From positions 2,228,308 to 2,292,307 of the forward strand of contig MU006090.1 of assembly GCA_010093705.1 (NCBI GenBank): a DNA stretch of 64,000 bases, in the 5' to 3' direction. The DNA is from Patellaria atrata CBS 101060. Lineage: Eukaryota; Ascomycota; Dothideomycetes; Patellariales; Patellariaceae. Below, piece after piece: positions 1 to 12,440 of this stretch. Both the position numbers and the translations under genes were made by a program. Every line of letters starts with the position of its first letter. Position 1 is the first letter of the stretch. The notes below the pieces were generated by a model. That model ran no database searches. It was not told the origin of the DNA and saw nothing but the letters and a program-made list of their open reading frames with translations.

Positions 1-529
1 ATTGAAGTAATTCCTCGACAGTACTCTAAACCTGACCCTCTAAATGGTAGAATGGGAAGCAAATTCTACAGAACAGTGCGCATGAAAGTTGTTCTAGTAC
101 TATCACATCATAGTATAAAACGTGTTAAGATGAACAATGATAAAAATGCAATGCCCACAATATCGCACATTAACAGTAATGCTCTGTTCCTATAACTCCT
201 TGATGCATTAGAACCCCCTTTCTATAGTACCAGCCAACCTTCTACAATCAATATCCGCAAACATAGGACATAAGTTATCCCAAACAGAAACAATTGTCGG
301 CACATGAATATTCATAGATCGGAGAGCTGAATACCAGGGGTGAAGGCCCATGTAGATCAATGCAAGAAAGTAAAGAAAGAAAATAAGAAACTCCACATAT
401 GCAAATAGCAACAAAGGAGAAATCGGTAGTGTATACAAAAGCGGAGACAGTACACCAAGGATAGAAAATTACGAGATTAGCAAAAACATCTCTGTATGCT
501 TTGGGGATCGGAGAGTATTCGGAAATCTT
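1..529. other. Intergenic, left edge
   Basis: AT-rich sequence downstream of the laccase stop. The only open frame (minus strand, 208-438) has a hydrophobic stretch but no ATG at its head and no recognisable family, so I do not call a gene. Confidence 0.5.
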
Positions 530-2348
530 TTAGATACCGGAATCGTTGTCAGGCTGAGTCCAGTTATTATCGATGGTCCACTGCTTCCACTTATTGCAAG
601 TATTTGTGACATCATTGGTGTTGATTAGGCTGCGTATTTCACTCTTTCGTTCGACAATCTGCAGGCCGAACCCTTGGAGTGTGTGGTATCCGATGTGGCA
701 ATGCATGAGCCAGATACCGGGGTTGTCAGCTGGGAACGCCATGACCAAGTAACCGGGTTGGGTCAAAGTAGCCGTATCACGACGAGGAGCGTTGTTGAGC
801 TTGAGTTCAACATCAGAGGTATATGGAACGGTTCCTTGAGCTAGTACCGAGAAATCATGACCGTGCAAATGAATTGGGTGGGAAGGCCCACCTCCGGCAC
901 TATTGATAACGAGATAGGTCCAGTCATTTGCTCCGCCTTCAACGTTGATCACTGCTTCTTGTTTCGCGAAAGTAAAGTTGTTTGCTGCAGCTCGCATAAT
1001 ACTTGGGTTCTTCAGATCCACGAGCATGTTGGTGGAGTTCATGGTCCAAATGAATCGACCATTGACATCCCGAGTAAGGCCTAGAGGAAGGTCATGTGTC
1101 TTTTGAGCAGGTCCGACAGGGGTGTTGACTACGGGAACAAGCTTATTAATGGGCTCGTCTTGACAGGCAGTGCGGGTGCTGATACCGCTCGTCGTTGGAT
1201 CAGCCGTGCTAGTGCTATCATATCTAAGAATACCTTTGATATTCATAGGATTGGTATGCGATGAGCAGGACTGCGGAACGGCACGAATCCAGTAATTACC
1301 AGAAGTTTGGTTCTTCGCCTTGACAATGATATCATATCGTTGACCCATAGTGATGGATAAGGAATCAGTCTCGTAAGGTACAATCGGTGTGAAGTCAGAT
1401 GCAATGACTTTGAAACTGTGGCCATCGATGCCAAAGCTGAAGAATGAGTCGATTGCGGCGTTGACAATTCGGATGCGGTAGGATTTTCCAGGCTCGAAGA
1501 CGGTTTCGAAACGTTTTCCCGTAGTTGTAGTTCCAGAGGTGAAGACGTTTGTTCCGTTAATAAGCCCGTTAGCTTGGGGTGGCGGCGCTCCTCTATCGGC
1601 AATGAGCTGTTGTTCATGGCAACTTCTGTGGTCCCAGTCATTTAAGAACAGGGCGCCGAGATCTTCTTGATAGTCTTCACTAGCAGGGCCGTGAATGATT
1701 ATTGGACCGAAAGCTCCATCCCAAGCTTGCAAAGAGTAGTGACTATGATACCAAGAACTGCCATACTGTTCCGCCTTCCAGGTATATGTCATGCTTTCTC
1801 CTGGCTAATGGATGTTAGAGAGATATCTCACATGAAGAGGTGCGTCAGTCTTACTGCGAGTGGGCACTGTGTTATTGAGGGAACGCCATCACTCTCAAAG
1901 CTGCCTCTTTGGACAATGCCGTGGAAATGGAGACCTGTTCCTTGCTGGTCCTGCAGGTTATTGGTCAGATGGACGCCTATAGGTGTTAGAGCGGAACGTT
2001 TATCAGAGCTTCCCATCCCCTATGATACTTACGAACGGTATCACCCCAATCTGCCTCAATCAATGGTCCAGGCATTTGACCATTAATTAGAACAGCGTAC
2101 CTAGGAACCCCGTCTGGAGCCGTTGCGGCGGTCAACGTAGCGTTGGATATTTCGAAGAAGTACTCCCGCACACGTCCTGTAGACGGTGCTGGTTGGTGAA
2201 CGTAGTCATAGTCGATGTCTTTGTCACACCATTGTCGCCTAGTAGTATCCGTATTTCCATTGCACGCAGCACGAGGGAAAAGTTGACGAGAGGGTAATGC
2301 AGAAACAGCGTGTAATAGACCAAGTGCGAAAGGGACTAGAAACTTCAT
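530..2348 (-). CDS. Secreted ascomycete laccase (multicopper oxidase)
   Basis: Oxidises phenols while reducing oxygen to water, outside the cell. Three exons (2348-2033, 1976-1855, 1804-530) join in frame to 570 aa; the introns are 56 and 50 nt. The N-terminus is a signal peptide (MKFLVPFALGLLHAVSALP). All four copper signatures are present: L1 HFHG near residue 122, L2 WYHSHY, L3 HPIHLHGHDF near 455, and L4 HCHIGYHTLQGF near 514, giving ten His and one Cys. The protein ends in DSGI, the C-terminal plug seen in asco-laccases. Two details are less usual: Phe replaces the common Trp in L1, and the position ten residues after the copper Cys is Phe, which in known laccases is a non-coordinating axial residue. 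The start is the only ATG preceding a signal peptide. Intact frame; natural substrate unknown. Confidence 0.95.
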
Positions 2349-2468
2349 TATGTCTGAACGATGCTCTTGAACGAATGAGAGTATAGGAAATGAAAAGTCG
2401 TAACGACTGACTATGGTGAGAGGAGTGTATAGTGGCTGATCGACCTAAATGAGGGCCGATAGAGAGAA

Positions 2469-2476
2469 TATTTATA
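2469..2476 (-). promoter_or_regulatory. TATA box of the laccase gene
   Basis: TATAAATA on the minus strand, about 120 nt upstream of the laccase ATG. The spacing suits a core promoter with a short leader. Inferred from sequence and distance only. Confidence 0.45.
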
Positions 2477-5400
2477 CTTCAAAAAATAGGGATATCGTGA
2501 GAGCATTTCCAGTAAGGCTCCCGATGAATATTGAATGTTGCCCTACCAGCATCGTATAGAACGCAAGGTAAGCCATATCTGACTAGAATCGCGAAAGGCA
2601 GCTTTCACTGTTTTGCTTCACCCATAAAAAGTAAACGCAATGGCCGGACAGCGGAAGGGCTCAAAAAGCTTGTTTATCCTAAGGAAAGATCTCTCTAGTC
2701 TCGTATCCAATAATACTGTTTACCCATGGCGGTAAATCCGAAAGGATGGATTGAGCTACCGGGACAAGGAAACCGCAGCAGAGATAGCAAGCAGGCAGAC
2801 GACCAAACGGTATGAGCTGAAGGATGTGGTGATGTGCTGTACAGTAAGCATGGTTGGATGGTTACTGTAAGTAGCTATCCCTTCAGGGGAGTGCATCTCG
2901 GCACGATGGGTGGACGTCCACGCGGATCCCGTTGGAAGTTTAGCGAAGTAACAGCATGATAAAGGTGTTCGAGCGAAACTTAAAGTTAGGGCGTTTCTAG
3001 AGCCCCGGTTCTACAGTATGTTGCGTCTCTGCAGGAAGGACTGTGAATAGCGTAGGGTGTACGGTATGTAGAGCCTGAAGTCCGCAACCTGATCAGCTTA
3101 TCCCAGGCCAATATACGGCACGTGGTGGTCCTGACGGATCAAGCTCTCGCATTGAGTTTCGAAGATTTTCATACCGGGAGCGAAGGATGGAATTGTGTTA
3201 GAGAGGACAGGGATCGAATACGGAAATAGATGCACAGGTTGAAGATTTTTCTTTGATGCGAGCTCAGATACGATAGTAAGACTCATCTTACCAGCAGCCT
3301 CCATAGGGCTGAGTGAAAGGCTGAACTTCAATGTAGCTGAGAGTATTGCGATGCTGAGAGACGGAGAAAGAACAATTATCAGCGAAATGATGATTAGTGC
3401 AAAGGGAATGGAAAGCGAAACGGAGAGAGGTCCAGCTATGGCAAAAGGGGCACTGGGGCAGTGAGTGCGACTGTGCGCTGTGGAGAAGACGTTGGAAAAA
3501 GGGAGCGCCACCAACCGGGACGGCGGCTGCGGCCTGAACTGGTCAAAGTCCTTGTGATTATTGATTGTTTGATATCCTTCCTACAGTAACTACCTTAAGG
3601 GATCCGAGACTACCGTTCACCAGGTTGGAGTTAGGTCTTAGGTTCAACCCGTCAACCGGGGCAAGGTAGTTCTATCTCCTATCTCAATAATGATAATGAT
3701 CACAGTGGAGATTCATGGAGCTTACGTACCTGATAATCAAGGGCTTTCGTATCTGCGAAGTAGATCTTTTGAAGGGAGAGAGTGGGATGATTCTCTCCAA
3801 GGAGGAGAACTCAAACTCAATAATTGAGTTTCAAATCGAAATTCTATACCTTACCTTACTGTACTGTAACTTAAGGACGGACGCTACCTTAGATCTAGCT
3901 CTACGGAAGGTACCGTAGTTCTACCTACCTTTACTAGTTCTAATCAAAATTCAGGGTGGAAATAGGCGAAAATGCGTAAATGTTTCTCCCCTCCCGTCCG
4001 TAGGGTTAGCCACTACACTTTACCTTAATTCATTGAAATCCAAATGGAATAGAACCCGAAGCTGCTTTGTATATTCAAAAAAAATCGAATGCATCCAGTC
4101 TCCTGTCCGTTCCATTAGCTTGATCCAAACCTGTAACTCCCCACCATTGAGCTTCTTCGAAACGGAGTTAGTGCAACCGGTGAGAACTTCTCCCCTGGAT
4201 ATCGGATAGGTCAAAAGGTACCTCAGCTGCAGTGACGGACATGCAGCTCGCGCCTACGGTATCATCGGTATGCTGCCGAGCTGGGTGGGTGGACTCCATT
4301 TGCCGACTGTGGCTTTCAGGAATCGCAGCGCTGATAAACTAAACTAGACGTACCTTACGAGAATGTAAGGTACACTGAGAAGCAATTTTAATGCATACGC
4401 CCTATTACCCACATAGTTCTCAATAATAGGACAATGGATTAGACAGAATGGGATAGTTCGTATTCTGGAACACCGAGGAAGTACGTTGTTATCACATTGG
4501 ATTTGATGGTTCCATGTCTTCTTTGATATTGGCTGCGCCATGTAGAGCTGCCCTGCAGAACGAGATACCTTAACCGCAACAGGGGCACGACGAACGCGTT
4601 GTCGGTGATATCCTCTCGATTGATGCTTTACCACCGTGTGGGAGACGGATATGGCAAAAAGAGCATCCCGATACCCGGCTACACGGTTGTTCGAATCCTG
4701 GCTGCTTTGGAGTTTCTATTCCCTTTACTCCTTTATATCTTTTCCCTACTTATCACAGCTTCAGAGTTCGAAGTTATTATCGCGAGCATGTTGATTTTGT
4801 CTTCAAGTCACTTACTATGCTATTCTATCTCGTAATACATCATCGCGTTCCAGTACGTAAATTGCAAAGCATGTTTATTCTCGCTTAGGACTAGTTCTAG
4901 TTCTACAAGATACCTAGGAGGACGTGCGTTCTAATTCCACTTAACGGATTGGTGGCACATAAGGCAGAATCAAAGGAGTCTCACCCAAGCATAGTAGGTG
5001 AACCTTAGTTTATACTTGCGATTGTCAGTATCACGATTAGATTGATGTTTCATTATCATCATGCTTAATAGGCCGCCCTTGTCTGACTTTCTCGGGAGTA
5101 CTGTCTCTCTCATATGCCTGCATCTCGACAGCACGGTACATTCTTATTAGAGTTGGAGACATACGTAGCAGCATATGACCAATATAAACCTAATTCCTTC
5201 CATCGAGGAAGATATTAGCTAGCGTCGTTTGTGTAGCGGGCTCAGATCTTCACGTAAATCGGTACTCGGATCTTCTAGTGTACATTGTAGTCACCGGATC
5301 GTGAACGCTTTCTTGATGCGTGGGAGGATGAGATGGATGCACCAGTTATTTTGCCTGTATAGTACGTATGCGCTTGCTCGCCTGAATCCAATATGTTTCT

Positions 5401-5684
5401 CTTCTCATTACTCTTTCGTGACGTCTCACATCTCTCTTTCAAAGGATCGGACTTCTTTCGTGCGAAGATTCGCATCAGAACAAATCCGCCTGGCGATTAT
5501 GAGGTTTGTGGCGCGAAAGTATCACGTCTCTTGCCTGCTTCAATCATGCATTCGATCACTATCAGCTTCCATCAAAGGATGTCAGCCCCCTTCAGGCCAT
5601 TTACGTTTTACTCAATGGCGAATTAGGGGTAAAGTCATCGGAAAAAAGCTACATCTATTTACATGAAGGTAAAACAATGCGCAG
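2477..5684. other. Gene-poor region
   Basis: About 3.2 kb without a supportable gene. Open frames are short, mostly lack ATG and show no family motif. Many copies of TACCTTA, GTACCGTA and TACTGTA occur between 3.59 and 4.92 kb, one as a perfect hairpin at 4350-4373. The first few hundred bases are probably laccase promoter. Confidence 0.5.
4350..4373. repeat. Perfect 9-bp inverted repeat
   Basis: GTACCTTAC and GTAAGGTAC are exact reverse complements separated by the 6-nt loop GAGAAT. It is built from the GTAAGGTA motif found in many intergenic stretches of this window. No nearby gene end makes it an obvious terminator. Confidence 0.7.
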
Positions 5685-6777
5685 TCAATTCGATATGCTC
5701 AATGGAGTCGACATACTTGGAGAAAAGCTCAGGACTGAGAGGAGAAACTCACCTATCCCCTCCATATACTTCGCCATTGGACCACCATACCTAGCTCCTA
5801 TAGGAGAAAACTTCTTCAACATCTCATTAATCGCATCCAAGTCCTCTTGCACCAGTTCCACCCGCTTCATATTCTCTGTAACTCTTTCCACGGAGGAAGC
5901 ACCAGGTATGGGGATGATTGTCGGCATATCAGGTTTATTACTAAAAGACTTAACCCAAGAAAGGGCGATCTAGCCAGGTGTAACCCCCTTCTTCTCTGCA
6001 ATAGCATCTACCTCTTTGACGAGTCTGAGGTTCTCCTGGAAGACGTCTTTAGAGGCAAAGTGAGGTAAGTTACGGCGTCTATCGTCAGGCGCTAGGTCGT
6101 CGAGAGATTTGATATGACCTGTCTGGCGAAGGTGTTAATAAATGACCTGAGCATTAAAAGAATGTCACAAGACGTACTAATATACCTCTTCCAATGGGTG
6201 GATAAGCATATGTTGGGATTCCCAGTTCGCCACAGGTAGCCGCAACTCCATTTTCCAAGATCTCCGTAGCCCACAACGAAAACTCTAATTCCACAGCGTC
6301 TATCTTTGCAACGATCGCCGCACGGCGTATGGTTTGCGCCGAACACTCCGAGATCGCAATACCACCAACCTTTCCTTCGTCAACATACTTCTTAATTGCT
6401 AGGACCATCTCTTCGACTGGTGTTACACCATCTACCCTCGAGTAAGTGAAGATGTCCAAGAACTTCTTCCCGTCAAGGACTCTCAGGTACTCGTCGATAC
6501 TCCTTTTGACATTCTCGGGTGAACCGTCAGGGATAAACTTTTCAAGATTGACGACCCCTTTCACGCTAATCACAACCTCATCTGCGTCCCCGGGATACTG
6601 CGTAAAGTAGTCGCGAAGGTGTAAGCTGTTTGCATGCGGAGGACCATAATGTTGGGCGGCATTCCAATGGTTGGCGCCGAGGATGAAGGCTTGCTTCAAT
6701 GCCTTTATGGATTCTGAAGTCGGTGGTGGCCGTGATTTCTAGGTGAGGCTAGTAGGTTTACCTAGAGGGGTTACTAT
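5685..6777 (-). pseudogene. Aldo/keto reductase (pyridoxal reductase-like), decayed
   Basis: Translation matches the fungal aldo/keto reductase group of S. pombe pyridoxal reductase, NADPH-dependent TIM-barrel enzymes. Visible blocks in order are TPLGKP, RPPPTSESIKALKQ, ANHWNAAQHYGPPHANS, DIFTYSRVD, GGIAISECSAQTIRRA, AYPPIGRGIL, then after a 55-nt intron (6123-6177) TGHIKSLDD, IALSWVKSF, PTIIPIPGASSVERV and RYGGPMAKY. The gene is broken. An in-frame TAG at 5970-5972 sits where TPGQIALSW is expected. A second TAG at 6739-6741 sits where the N-terminal LTW is expected. The GKP to LT segment is shortened by about nine residues, removing the usual nucleotide-site start, and no ATG precedes TPLGKP (ATA is found). 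Both stops fit C-to-T changes at CpA on one strand or the other, as in RIP. Most of the barrel frame is preserved, so the loss looks fairly recent. Confidence 0.85.
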
Positions 6778-7520
6778 TATTGAAGGTTGGCAAGAGCTGA
6801 AACTGGATGAAACGGAAAGGTTTTCAGGGGGGGTGGAAAAGCCTGCGTTTGTAGAGTGTGATATCACAGATCTAACAACTTTGTGAAGAATTGAGATGAT
6901 GTTGTGGAATACTAACATATAGTTGAACCTTCTCATATCTTTATACTCTGTGTGAATCCTCTTTCCGCCTATCGTTTGAATCACTTGCCTTACAGATCCA
7001 TCGTCAACACGATACTCATCACGGCACACATCTGACAACTGTTTCCGGATAAAGATGCGTTTAAGTCCGGGCCGTGAAGCTTTATTATTTTCGAGTAACT
7101 GGCCTTCGACATTCATCTACCTTATCCCCCGATGCTTGACAACAGATTACTTATTACCTTGCCACGATCCAAATGATTTTACATTGCAAAAATTGAGTCA
7201 ATTGACTCAGTTGAGCCGAGACATAGCGGAACTCTTCAGCTACTCAATTTACTGAATACCATTACTGTACCTGTGATGATCGGACATTGCGGAGTTTGCA
7301 GCTCATACGCCACTTCCGGTTCCGGTCCGGTCCGGTGAACAAATGCTCAGGGAAGACGGAAGCGAGTCTTATCGATAACAGCTGCCCTTATCATCGCGGC
7401 TAGAACTGCCATAATAAAGATCTTAATCCATGCCAAGAATTAAAATTTCACTACAACAACGAGTGCTACGATAAACAGCTGGAAGTGTTCAGCAAAGTCG
7501 AACCTCCCGATTAATCATCA
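6778..7520. other. Intergenic, upstream of MAK21
   Basis: Holds the former promoter side of the reductase pseudogene and the MAK21 promoter. A short GGTCC-type repeat (ggtccggtccggtccggtg) lies near 7320. No gene seen. Confidence 0.5.
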
Positions 7521-10320
7521 ATGGGGAAGAAGCGAAAAGCTTCTGCAAGGCCTGATGGCGATGAGTCAAGAGCTCCGGAAGCGGCTGGGAAACCCATCCG
7601 CGGAGCCTCCAGCAAGCAGAAGACGGTTAAAGAAGAGAAGTCCTGTTTGGTAAGATATTGTTTAGGAGGGATTCATTTCACCGGGAGCAAAGCTTATTCT
7701 CTACAGATATTTGAACCGCGACCAGATTGGCATGCTGCCGAGCTGCCAAAACTACCCATAGCTGAAGATGCATCACCACTCCCGCGAGACATCTGTAACG
7801 AGCTTCAACACTATGCCGATGAGATTCTTGAAGCGGACAGTGCTACTTACAAAGCGACCCGTATAGATACTTCATCGTCGAAGAAGTTTATGTCTACTAT
7901 CATGGAATCTGGGACACTGGAGGACAAAGTATCTGCGCAGACATTGCTTATCCAAGAATCACCGGTCCATACCAGGAAGGTTTTTGAAAATTTATTGACA
8001 TTATCGAAGAAGAAAAATAGAAACCAAGCACTATTGGCCCTGAGCGCTCTGAAAGACTTGCTAGGTAGAGGTGTAATCTTGCCCCCGGAGCGTAAACTGC
8101 GAGCATTTGCGAGACAGCCTGAACTCATTAGCGCGTTTAAAGGAAGGCCGCAGAAGTGGGTGCGGGGAGATAGGTTACCTGGAAAGGTCGAGAAAGCCCA
8201 TCTTATATCTTGGGCTTACGAGGATTGGCTCAAAAAGACATACTTCGACGTTCTGGAGATTCTGGAACAATGGTGTAATGATGAAATTACTTATTCTCGG
8301 AGCCGCGCCGTCACATTCGTCTGGGAGCTCCTCAAGGAGAAACCTGAGCAAGAAGAAAACCTGTTAAGGCTATTGATCTACAAGCTGGGTGATCTAGACA
8401 AAAAGATAGCTTCAAGGGCTTCACATTTGATCCTGCAGCTTGAGACACTACATCCTCTAATGAAATCTGTCATTATAAATGCTATCCAATCGGAATTGTT
8501 GTTCAAGCCCGGACAGAGCTCTCACGCAAAGTACTATGCCATTATCACTTTAAACCAGACTATACTGAACATCAAGGAACATGAAGTTGCGAACAAATTG
8601 CTCGAGACATATTTTAGTCTCTTCATTGAGCTACTTGAGAAGACCAATTCCAACAATTCTAAAAATGATTCAAAACCTGCTGGTAAAAACGGTGTCACTC
8701 AGGGCGGCGGAGGTAAACCAGGGAAGAAAGCAAAACAAAAATTGAAGGAGAAGGAGAAACAAAATGAAGCCGAGATTCAACTCGGTGATAAAATGATTGC
8801 ACAAGTCCTGACAGGGGTCAACCGTGCCTTTCCATTTGCCAATACTGACGATGCTACGTTTGAGAGTCAACTGGACACCATTTTTCGAGTCACACATTCT
8901 TCCAACTTCAACACAAGTATTCAGGCACTTATGCTTATTCAACAGATCACCCAATCGAAGGCTTATGCCGCAGATCGATTCTACAGGACGTTATACGAAA
9001 GTCTTCTGGATTCAAGGTTGCTGACGTCCTCAAAGCAGGTCATGTACCTTAACTTGTTATATCGATCTCTCAAAGCAGATGTCAGTATCAAACGTGTCAA
9101 AGCTTTCGTTAAGCGATTGCTTCAAGTTGTCTCGCTGCACGAGCCACCATTTGTATGTGGCGTGCTCTTCTTAATCCAAGAGCTTGAGACGACATTCCCA
9201 AGCATCAGAGCTACGATTGAGCAAGCAGAACATGATGGCGAAGATGAGGAGGAGCACTTTTATGACGCCCCAGAGGAGGGGGCAGACGTTTCCACCGCCC
9301 AAAGAAAGTTGCAAGAGAAGAGCAAGGGTAGTAACTCTTATGATAGCCGAAAGAGAGATCCAGAACACAGCAACGCCGAGAAAAGCTGTTTATGGGAGAT
9401 TGTAAGTTATCCCACTAGCCAACGGTTTTCGAAGCTAACATTGTTAGAATCCTTTCATGTCTCATTTCCACCCTACAGTGTCGCTCTATGCTTCCCGTAT
9501 CATTACGAACACACCCATGACTTCTAAACCTGACCCTACACTACATACCCTGATACATTTCCTTGATCGGTTTGTCTACCGTAACGCGAAATCTAAAGCT
9601 GGTTCCACTCGCGGAACCTCGATAATGCAACCACTCGCTGGTACTAGTGCGAGTGACCTTCTTATTAAAGAACGGTATCACGGAAAATTGGAGGTACCAC
9701 TGAATACGGAGGCTTTCTGGAAGAAGAAAATTGAAGACGTTTCAGTGGATGAAGTTTTTTTCCATGCTTATTTCAATCAAGCCGGTAAGGCTCGAATCGG
9801 AAAAAAGAAGAAAGATACGCAAAAGGATGGCGATGAGAGTGGTGATGAGGAGGATGAGGAGGAAGAAATATGGAAGGCGTTGGTTGATTCGAAGCCAGAA
9901 ATTGAAGGAGACGAAGACGAAGACATGGACGATGGGTTCGAAGATCTCATGTCTGACGACGAAGGAGGCATCAACTTGGAAGATGGCAGGTCAGATGACG
10001 AGAATAGCTTACTTCTGGACGATAGCGACGAGATTAGCCATGTGGATGGTCAAGAAAGAAGCGAGGACGATTTTGACGCTGTTGTATTGGATAGCGATGA
10101 GGATGCTTTCATTCAGAGCGATGATGACATACCCTCTGATATGGATATTATTCCAAACGAAGACCAGGACAGTGCGGCCGTCCTAGAGGGTATCCAAAAG
10201 AGCAAGAAGGGTGAAGATACTAAGGGGAAGAGCAAGAAGAGGAGAAAGTTGAAGCATCTACCAACCTTTGCTTCTGCAGAAGACTACGCTAAACTGATCG
10301 GTGATGACGATGATGTATAG
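7521..10320 (+). CDS. MAK21: Mak21/Noc1, 60S ribosome biogenesis factor (CBF/Mak21 domain)
   Basis: Noc1/Mak21 pairs with Noc2 in the nucleolus and takes part in early pre-60S maturation and export. Exons 7521-7649, 7707-9401 and 9448-10320 give 898 aa. The first exon encodes a basic N-terminus (MGKKRKASARPDGDE). The middle is helical-repeat sequence with a Lys/Gly-rich insert near residues 375-410. The CBF/Mak21 domain spans the second intron (KRDPEHSNAEKSCLWEI, then NPFMSHFHPTVSLYASRI, NTPMTSKPDPTLHTLIHFLD and DRFVYRNAKSK). The C-terminal third is strongly acidic (runs such as DEEDEEEE) and ends in a basic stretch, as in other Noc1 proteins. The first intron is 57 nt and open, so retention would only insert 19 residues. 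The second intron is 46 nt. Somewhat shorter than yeast Mak21. Confidence 0.93.
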
Positions 10321-11586
10321 AGCGCGTTCCAGAATTATTGGACGAATTATACCGCATCAAAGATATGCTGGTCCCAAACTGATATGGTGAGAGTGCTTAT
10401 CAACTTCGTAGTGGCACCGGTATGTACTCCACGATATGACTCAGTCTGCTGTCTGCTGGCAGAACCCATCTGACTGCTCGGCTGCAAGGGCCGGCGCCTA
10501 TGAAGAGAATACGTTTATATATATAAGAGGCATACGATGCACTTTTAGTATGCTTGGAGTGCCATGTGACAATCGCCAAGCTACCGCCCATCTCGAGAGC
10601 TCGAGAAATGTACAGAACAAGGGCACAACTATATGCCATTGGCATTGAAATAGAGGCATTGCTAGACTATAATAATACAAATAGATTTGTGTCTCTTTTG
10701 ATAAGGCCGCCAAAATGTCACTGAACTAATTTTCAGGTTTTGATAGAAGCGTTGCTGGTCGTTGTTGTATATTAGGAGTTGCTTTCAGTTTATTTTTGAG
10801 GAAGCTACGAAGGAAAGGGAGAGGGAAGGAGCGGTCGGGAGGAGGAGGAGATGGAGAAGTAGGAATCTCTTACCACCTACCTGACTAAGATCCGATTATT
10901 AAGGTGTAAGGTATTTCTATTATTTGTGCCGAGGTTCTCGGTGTTTTGCCGGCTCCGAGTTTCGTCCCCAACAAAAAGTCCAACGTCAGTTTGGTCAATA
11001 TACAAGCTAATAAGTAAGAATACAATATTCACCAAATTCACCTCCTCCCATTATTCGCTTGATGATCTGATCGTGTATGCAACGGATCTCACAGATGCTC
11101 ACCGATACCCTCAGATGCTCAACCCGTTCGCTATCTTTGCCATGTCTAGCCATACCGCGGCAGCTAAATGCTCCGGTTATGCGGACGGGACGCTTCATTA
11201 TATATCAACCTAGCTTGCTGCCCGAGATATACATCCGGAATAGTTTAGGAATCAGACAGAAAAGAGGTTTGAAACAATTGAACGATATCAAGATTGGTGT
11301 GTGCAATCTTTTATATACTATGTGATGATAGGTCATATTGTCCATAGCTTTCACTCAGTAACTATCTCCCGTCCACACTCCCCTGTGCTTTCTCGGTCAG
11401 CTTTCCACCGTCCCCAATTGAATAGAAACACATACTTATGCTCATGTAGAATACGACCCGTCCTCACTGCGAGACCCAAACCATCAAGCGCAAAACCCAG
11501 AAATCCCCTCCCCTAAGCGCCCTCTACCTCTCCGTATCATAGCTACCCTCTCTCTCTTTGTTGTCTTCACATCCGCCGGCTTCGCC
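10321..11586. other. Intergenic between MAK21 and the thioesterase gene
   Basis: No open frame here shows a family signature. A purine-rich run (gaaggaaagggagaggga type) lies at about 10.80-10.86 kb. CT-rich sequence just ahead of 11587 fits a fungal promoter and leader. Confidence 0.5.
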
Positions 11587-12440
11587 ATGGCCGCTCAACC
11601 TTCCATCTCCACCCTTAACCGCTGGGCGAACCCCCCTTCCGATCTCGAAACCCTAGAACAATGGCAACCAAATCCCGGCACCGTCGCCGCAACCGCAGAT
11701 CAACTGGTCTGGCACCACCCTTTTACCCAATACCTCCTCCGAGACCCCATATATAACGCCAGCCGTCCGCACCTGAAGATCCCTGCAGAAATGCGCGCCC
11801 AGAACCTCACGGGCGGCACACTTGTAGGCGAAGACATGATTCCGAGCCCACCCCTTACATTTGTGACTGACGACGGCTCGGAACTCGTTAGCTTCACATA
11901 CGTCGGCCCTTCGTTGTGCGGACACCCCGGTATCGTGCACGGTGGGTTATTAGCAACATTGCTAGACGAGGGGCTCGCGAGATGTTGTTTTCCAGCACTC
12001 CCGAATAAGGTCGGAGTCACGGCGAGCTTAAAGATCGACTATAGGGCACCAACTAAGGCGGGCCAGGTTGTCGTGCTGAGGGCATGGACGACGAAGGTTG
12101 AGGGAAGGAAGGCCTGGGTTAAGGGGAGATTGGAGACGTTGAGCGACCCGGATAAGTGGACGGAAGCGTGGGAGAGCGGTGAGTTTGCGCAGAGAGGAGG
12201 GGTAGGAAAGGATGGCGGGGCAGTTGTGCTGGTGGAGGCGGAGGCTCTCTTTGTTGAGCCCAAAGGAGCGGCGGTAAGTCCGAGTTCTGGTCTACGTCAG
12301 GTCGGGGTGTTGTGCTAACTACTTTCTTTCAGAATATGCCGAAATTATATGCCCCTACTGGCGATGGATCAAGGGTAAAGGTGACCGCTGACGGCCATGT
12401 CCACGGTACCGTTGATAGCACTGGCAGCGGAAGCAAATAA
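11587..12440 (+). CDS. Hotdog-fold thioesterase family protein (4HBT/PaaI type)
   Basis: Predicted acyl-CoA thioesterase-like protein of 264 aa from two exons (11587-12273, 12333-12440) around a 59-nt intron. The hotdog signature GHPGIVHGGLLATLLDE lies near residues 118-134. The HGG turn and the following Asp/Glu match the PaaI/THEM4-like active-site region. A second conserved strand follows (VGVTASLKIDYRAPTKAGQ). The first 80 residues (LNRWANPPSDLETLEQWQPN) are typical of the fungal subgroup, with no clear targeting peptide. The tail after the intron is short and polar (DSTGSGSK). The ATG lies in a good context (GCCATGGCC). Substrate cannot be read from sequence. Confidence 0.88.

Noticed and set aside
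3098-3514. 138-codon minus-strand open frame with hydrophobic residues
   Set aside because: It begins at TTG, not ATG; composition is low-complexity Ser/Leu and no domain is visible.
4670-4705. GTTCGAATCC resembling a tRNA B box
   Set aside because: The T stem does not pair and no A box lies at the right distance upstream.
5229-5666. 145-codon plus-strand frame next to the reductase pseudogene
   Set aside because: No domain, lies among overlapping short frames on both strands, and does not continue through plausible splice sites.
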